DNA from: Niveibacterium terrae
GTDB lineage: Bacteria; Pseudomonadota; Gammaproteobacteria; Burkholderiales; Rhodocyclaceae
Length of the DNA stretch: 64,000 bases
Assembly (NCBI RefSeq): GCF_048213115.1
Contig: NZ_CP172404.1
Coordinates: forward strand, 1,364,001-1,428,000
Reading direction: 5' to 3'
The notes under the pieces were generated by a model. It made no database searches. It had not been told where the DNA came from and saw only the letters and a list, made by a program, of their open reading frames with translations. The position numbers and the translations under genes are program-made. Below, piece after piece: positions 60,247-64,000 of the stretch (positions are counted from its first letter, which is position 1; every line of letters begins with the position of its first letter).

Positions 60247-62766
60247 TCAATCTGCATATGCAGCCAGGCGCGAGCGCACTTCTGCGGCCGTTCCCAGATG
60301 CAGGATTTCATTTGCCATCTGCGTGCACTCGGCGTGCGAGAGGCGCTTGACCAGGGCCTTGATCGCCGGGATTGCCGGGACCGAGACCGAGAGCTCATCG
60401 ACACCGAGGCCGACCAGCACCGGGACCGCCATCGCGTCGGACGCGAGGCCGCCGCAGACGCCGACCCATTTGCCGTGCTTGTGCGCGCCCTCGACGGTCA
60501 GCGAGATCATCCTCAGCACCGACGGGTGCAGGCCGTCGGCCTGTTTCGCGAGCTTCGGGTGGCCGCGGTCCATCGCCAGCGTGTACTGGGTCAGATCGTT
60601 TGTGCCGATCGAGAAGAAGTCGACTTCCGGTGCGAACACTTCGGCCATCACCGCCGCCGACGGAACTTCGATCATGACGCCGACCTTGGCCGACGGATGG
60701 CCGCTGGCCTGGACTTCCTCGGCGAGGATTGCCTTTGCGGCGCGCAGCTCGTCGAGCGTTGCGACCATCGGGAACATGATGTGCAGTCGGGCGAGCGGGG
60801 CAGCCTGAAGGATTGCGCGCAGCTGGGTACGGAAGATCTCCGGATATTCAAGGCTGACCCGGATGCCGCGCAGACCCAGGAAGGGGTTGTCTTCGCGGGG
60901 CAGGGGCAGATAGGGCAGGGGCTTGTCGCCACCGACATCCAGAGTCCGGATCACCAGCGGGCGGTCGTGGCCGAGCGCCTGCGCAACCGCCTTGTAGGCG
61001 GCAGCCTGTTCCTCTTCGCTCGGGGCGGTATCGCGGTCGTCGAACAGGAATTCGGAACGCAGCAGGCCGACGCCTTCGGCGCCGTGGGTGACGCCTTCCT
61101 GGGTGTCGGCGGCGTTGCGCACGTTCGCGACGACTTCGATGTGGTGTCCGTCGGTCGTGATCGCCGCTTCGCTGGCCGCGGCCATCTCTTCGGCGCGCTT
61201 GGTGGCCTGACGGGCAACCCTGGCCTGGGCTTCGGCGATCTCTGTTTCAGAGGGCTTCTTGAGTAGAAGGCCCTTGCTGCCGTCGAGAACGACCAGCGAA
61301 CCTTCGGTCAGGGTCAGCGCTGCTTCGTCGATGCCGCAGATCGCCGGGATGCCCAGCGAGCGGGCGAGGATCGCGACGTGGCTGGTCGCGCCGCCGCCGG
61401 TCGTGCAGAAGCCGAGCACCTTGCTGCGGTCGAAGGAAGCCGTGTCGGACGGAGTCAGCTCTTCGGCGATCAGGATGGAGCCTGCGGGCACGTCGATCTG
61501 GGCCTGTTCGACTCCGGCGAGCAGGGCCAGAACGCGGCGGCCGACGTCGCGGATGTCATTGGCGCGTTCGCGCAGCAGTGCGTTGTCCAGCCCTTCGAGG
61601 CGGGTCGCATAGCGGGTGAAGGCTTCGCGCCATGCAAAGCCGGCGCTCTTGCCATCGCCGATGCCTTCGATCGCCAGATCGACGAGGTCGGGGTCTTCGA
61701 GCAGTTCCTGGTGGGCGACCAGGATCTGCGCCTTGGCCGGGTCGGACAGGCGGCCCTTCAGCGTTTCGATCTGGTTGCGGGCTTCGTGCAGCGCGGCATC
61801 GAGCTTCAGGCGTTCGACGCTCGCCGACTCGCCGCGCTCGCTGACTGCGATGATCTGCTGGCGGTACTGGACGATCTTGCCGACCGCGAGACCCGGCGAG
61901 GCCGAGACACCGGCCAGTTCGTTGGCCGAGGCGGGCTTGGCGCGAACCGGGGCGGGCTCGGTGGTTTCCTCGCCCGGCGCTTCGCCGGCGGCTTCACCGC
62001 AGCCGGACGCGAGCAGCGCCGACAGCGAGCGGATCGCTTCCGCTGCGTCGGGACCCGTGGCGCGGATCGCGACCGCATCGCCTTCGCGGGTCGCGAGCCC
62101 CATGATCGCGACGACCGACTTCGCGTTCGCTTCGTCGGAGCCGCGCACGAGGCGCAGGTCGGACTTGTACTTCTTCGCTTCGGCGGCGAGCACCGCGGCG
62201 GGGCGAGCGTGCAGGCCGGACGGGTTGGGCAGGCTCACCGCTTCGCCGGTCAGCGCGGCATGCGTTCCAGTCTGCGTGGTGGTCGAAGTCTCGGCAGCGA
62301 GTTCAATCGTCAGCGCGACCGACTTGCCCGCTTCGACGAGGCCGTTGGCCGGCACGAAGCGCATCACCTTTTCGACGTTGGCGATCAGAACCTGGGTCAG
62401 CAGGCTGCGCGCCTTGCGTGCGACGAGGTCGACATCGAAGCTGATCAGAAGCTGGCCGGCCGTGATCCGGTCTCCCTGCTTGACCGCGGGCTTGAAACCC
62501 TCGCCCTTGAGCAGAACGGTATCGATGCCGATGTGGACCAGCACTTCAATGCCTTCGGCGGTCGTGATCGTCAGAGCGTGGTGGGCCTGGTGAAGCTGGG
62601 TCACGACGCCGGAGACCGGGGCGAGCAGCTCGCCCGAAGTCGGATCCAGAGAAATGCCGTCACCGACCATTTTCTGTGCGAAGACCGGATCCGGAACCGA
62701 TTCGAGCGGAATCAGAACCCCGGAGAGCGGGGCGAGGATTTCCAGCCTGGCTGCGGGTGCTTGCAT
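60247..62766 (-). CDS. PTS EIIA-HPr-Enzyme I fusion
   Basis: The 839-residue protein joins three PTS parts: EIIA-Glc (about 1-155, H78 in EVLVHIGIDTV), HPr (about 175-260, H186 in PSGLHARPAAV) and Enzyme I (about 285-839, active His around 475 in GGGATSHVAILARSLG, with FSIGTNDLTQYTLAMDR and VGVCGGLASD). It passes phosphate from PEP to ptsG. ATG 62766 follows AGGAG by seven bases; a TTG three bases earlier is not used. It is first in the operon behind a palindrome-rich leader. Confidence 0.95.
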   Translation of the reverse strand: MQAPAARLEILAPLSGVLIPLESVPDPVFAQKMVGDGISLDPTSGELLAPVSGVVTQLHQAHHALTITTAEGIEVLVHIGIDTVLLKGEGFKPAVKQGDRITAGQLLISFDVDLVARKARSLLTQVLIANVEKVMRFVPANGLVEAGKSVALTIELAAETSTTTQTGTHAALTGEAVSLPNPSGLHARPAAVLAAEAKKYKSDLRLVRGSDEANAKSVVAIMGLATREGDAVAIRATGPDAAEAIRSLSALLASGCGEAAGEAPGEETTEPAPVRAKPASANELAGVSASPGLAVGKIVQYRQQIIAVSERGESASVERLKLDAALHEARNQIETLKGRLSDPAKAQILVAHQELLEDPDLVDLAIEGIGDGKSAGFAWREAFTRYATRLEGLDNALLRERANDIRDVGRRVLALLAGVEQAQIDVPAGSILIAEELTPSDTASFDRSKVLGFCTTGGGATSHVAILARSLGIPAICGIDEAALTLTEGSLVVLDGSKGLLLKKPSETEIAEAQARVARQATKRAEEMAAASEAAITTDGHHIEVVANVRNAADTQEGVTHGAEGVGLLRSEFLFDDRDTAPSEEEQAAAYKAVAQALGHDRPLVIRTLDVGGDKPLPYLPLPREDNPFLGLRGIRVSLEYPEIFRTQLRAILQAAPLARLHIMFPMVATLDELRAAKAILAEEVQASGHPSAKVGVMIEVPSAAVMAEVFAPEVDFFSIGTNDLTQYTLAMDRGHPKLAKQADGLHPSVLRMISLTVEGAHKHGKWVGVCGGLASDAMAVPVLVGLGVDELSVSVPAIPAIKALVKRLSHAECTQMANEILHLGTAAEVRSRLAAYAD

Positions 62767-63054
62767 CAAACAACTCCTGATGATTCAAATGGTTGTCGGG
62801 TTCTTCCGCGGAAGGAGTCCGGGTATACCCTGATGAGGGTTAACCCTAGCATTTATCGAGGCATAAATGTTGTTTTAGATCAGCATAGGCGCGGGGTGCT
62901 ACGCGCGCAGGCTTTGTCTACAGCGCGGAGCCGGGGTTTGTCGTGTTTTTCGTAAGATGGATATAGCGACAAGCGATGCGGGAAAGCCCCTAGCAGTGAG
63001 AGAATCACGCTTTGGGCCTGGAAGGCCTGTTCCATCCACTGACGAGAACAAACG
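62767..63054 (-). promoter_or_regulatory. Promoter region of the PTS operon with three palindromes
   Basis: This 288-bp spacer between divergent genes contains, within 50 bases, three perfect palindromes: GGGTATACCC (62821-62830), AGGGTTAACCCT (62836-62847) and CATTTAT-N6-ATAAATG (62850-62869). They lie 55-105 bases before the ATG of the PTS fusion, a likely operator zone. The tract is more AT-rich than its surroundings. No clear -35/-10 pair could be picked, and no regulator gene adjoins. The remaining right part up to 63054 shows nothing else. Confidence 0.6.
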
Positions 63055-64000
63055 ATGACAACAACCGCAGTCCCCGCGCCCGGAGTCCTGGCCGCGGAGC
63101 CTACCGAGCGTCACCCCCGTGGCCTCAAGGTGATCTTCTTCGCCGAGATGTGGGAGCGCTTCTCTTACTACGGAATGCGCGCCCTGCTGGTGCTCTATCT
63201 GGTCAATGCGCTGCACTATGACCGCGCCCACGCGCTGGAGCTCTACGGGATCTATACGGGACTCGTCTATCTGACTCCGCTGATCGGTGGCTACCTCGCC
63301 GACAAGTACCTCGGCCTTCGCCAGGGCGCGGTGATCGGCGGCATCATCATGATGTTCGGCCACTTCGCGATGGCCTTCGAGCCTCTGCTTCATCTCGCCT
63401 TGGGCTTGCTGATCGTCGGTAACGGTTTCTTCAAGCCCAACACCTCGACGATGGTCGGTCAGCTCTATCGCGAACACGATTCGCGCCGCGATGCCGGCTA
63501 CACGATCTTCTACATGGGGATCAACATGGGCGCGTTCTTCGCGCCGCTGGTCGCCGGCACTCTGGGCGAGAAGGTGGGCTGGCACTGGGGCTTCGCTTCG
63601 GCGGGTATCGGTATGGGCTGCGGTCTTTTCTCTTTGCTGTACAACCAGAAACTGCTCGGCAACGCCGGGCTTCGCTCCGGGCAGACCGCGATCGACCGCT
63701 CCGACTGGCTGCGCATTCTCGCGATCAGCCTTGCCGCGATCCCCTTCGTCTATGCGGTGATCTGGGCCTGGGGCGGGATCTCGGCGCTGATCGCGCCGCT
63801 GCCGCTGTGGGGCAAGCTCTTGCTCGGGGCCGCGTTGATCGTCGCCGCGGTCAAGGCGCCCGGCCTGATCGGCAAGAAGGACGCCTCGGCCCAGCCGGTC
63901 ACCCGGGAAGAGTGGCACAGGATCTTCGCGATCGCGATCATCGTGTTCTTCGTGATCTTCTTCTGGATGGGCTTCGAGCAGGCGGGCGGCACGATGAGCC
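63055..64000 (+). CDS. POT-family (PTR2) peptide transporter, N-terminal part
   Basis: Only the first 315 residues are in the window; the gene runs off the right edge. It shows VIFFAEMWERFSYYGMRALLVLYLV, the GGYLADKYLGLRQ and GNGFFKPNTSTMVGQLY stretches of the proton-coupled oligopeptide transporters (ExxERFxYYG motif present), and several membrane helices. It should import di- and tripeptides with protons. The ATG at 63055 has only a weak GAG ribosome site. It diverges from the PTS operon. Confidence 0.93.
   Translation, partial: MTTTAVPAPGVLAAEPTERHPRGLKVIFFAEMWERFSYYGMRALLVLYLVNALHYDRAHALELYGIYTGLVYLTPLIGGYLADKYLGLRQGAVIGGIIMMFGHFAMAFEPLLHLALGLLIVGNGFFKPNTSTMVGQLYREHDSRRDAGYTIFYMGINMGAFFAPLVAGTLGEKVGWHWGFASAGIGMGCGLFSLLYNQKLLGNAGLRSGQTAIDRSDWLRILAISLAAIPFVYAVIWAWGGISALIAPLPLWGKLLLGAALIVAAVKAPGLIGKKDASAQPVTREEWHRIFAIAIIVFFVIFFWMGFEQAGGTMS

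Overview
The window is about 64 kb of GC-rich chromosome with dense, mostly co-oriented blocks of housekeeping and envelope genes. No phage, transposase, plasmid or CRISPR features were seen. Gene content points to a betaproteobacterium, most likely Rhodocyclales (Zoogloeaceae/Uliginosibacterium-like). The supporting signs are a PrsK-PrsR-PrsT set of the PEP-CTERM/exosortase type, a fused HemD-HemX, the order purN - DUF3108 - rsmB-like, and argH - algZ - algR close to hemC-hemD. The taxon is an inference from content; no rRNA is present.

Layout. 1-3.9 kb: sugar-nucleotide genes (rfbC end, NDP-sugar pyrophosphorylase, galE, manC). 3.9-9.7 kb, minus strand: queA, tgt, yajC, secD, secF, then a tRNA-Leu(CAA). 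9.7-12.5 kb: YbaY-like protein, esterase, DUF922 protease-like protein, cobA. 12.7-23.4 kb: an exopolysaccharide/surface block holding a PEP-CTERM-type initiating sugar transferase (with a G9 tract in its coding sequence), prsK, prsR, prsT, a TviB-like dehydrogenase, a lytic transglycosylase and a trypsin-like protease. 23.4-29.2 kb: NlpC/P60, dtd, SIMPL, gamma carbonic anhydrase, upp-uraA, purT. 29.3-32.2 kb: a tightly overlapping four-gene HPr-rel-A type cassette (nucleotidyltransferase, HprK-related kinase, PqqD-like protein, Tat-like exported protein), the most intriguing uncharacterised system here. 32.4-43.5 kb: fructosamine kinase, argH, algZR, ppc, hemC, hemDX, hemY. 43.6-50 kb: ABC binding protein, DedA, purN, DUF3108, RNA m5C methyltransferase, MscS channel.

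50-55 kb is a cell-envelope operon: dgkA, a polysaccharide deacetylase carrying an in-frame composite repeat insert, a GH-like protein, and a fusion of an AmiE-like serine hydrolase with a NamZ-like exo-muramidase. 55-58.3 kb holds a lipoprotein, a GH12-like lipoprotein, an AraC/GyrI-like regulator and an HD hydrolase. 58.4-62.8 kb is a complete glucose PTS in two genes, ptsG with an extra IIB domain and an EIIA-HPr-EI fusion, behind a promoter region with three palindromes. The window ends in a POT-family peptide transporter.

Functional links. The left end makes activated sugars that the 12.7-21.7 kb block could polymerise. The 50-55 kb operon looks dedicated to peptidoglycan turnover in the periplasm. 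The PTS and the GH12 enzyme suggest growth on plant or oligosaccharide sugars. Start codons were chosen from Shine-Dalgarno spacing, overlap with the upstream stop, and family length.
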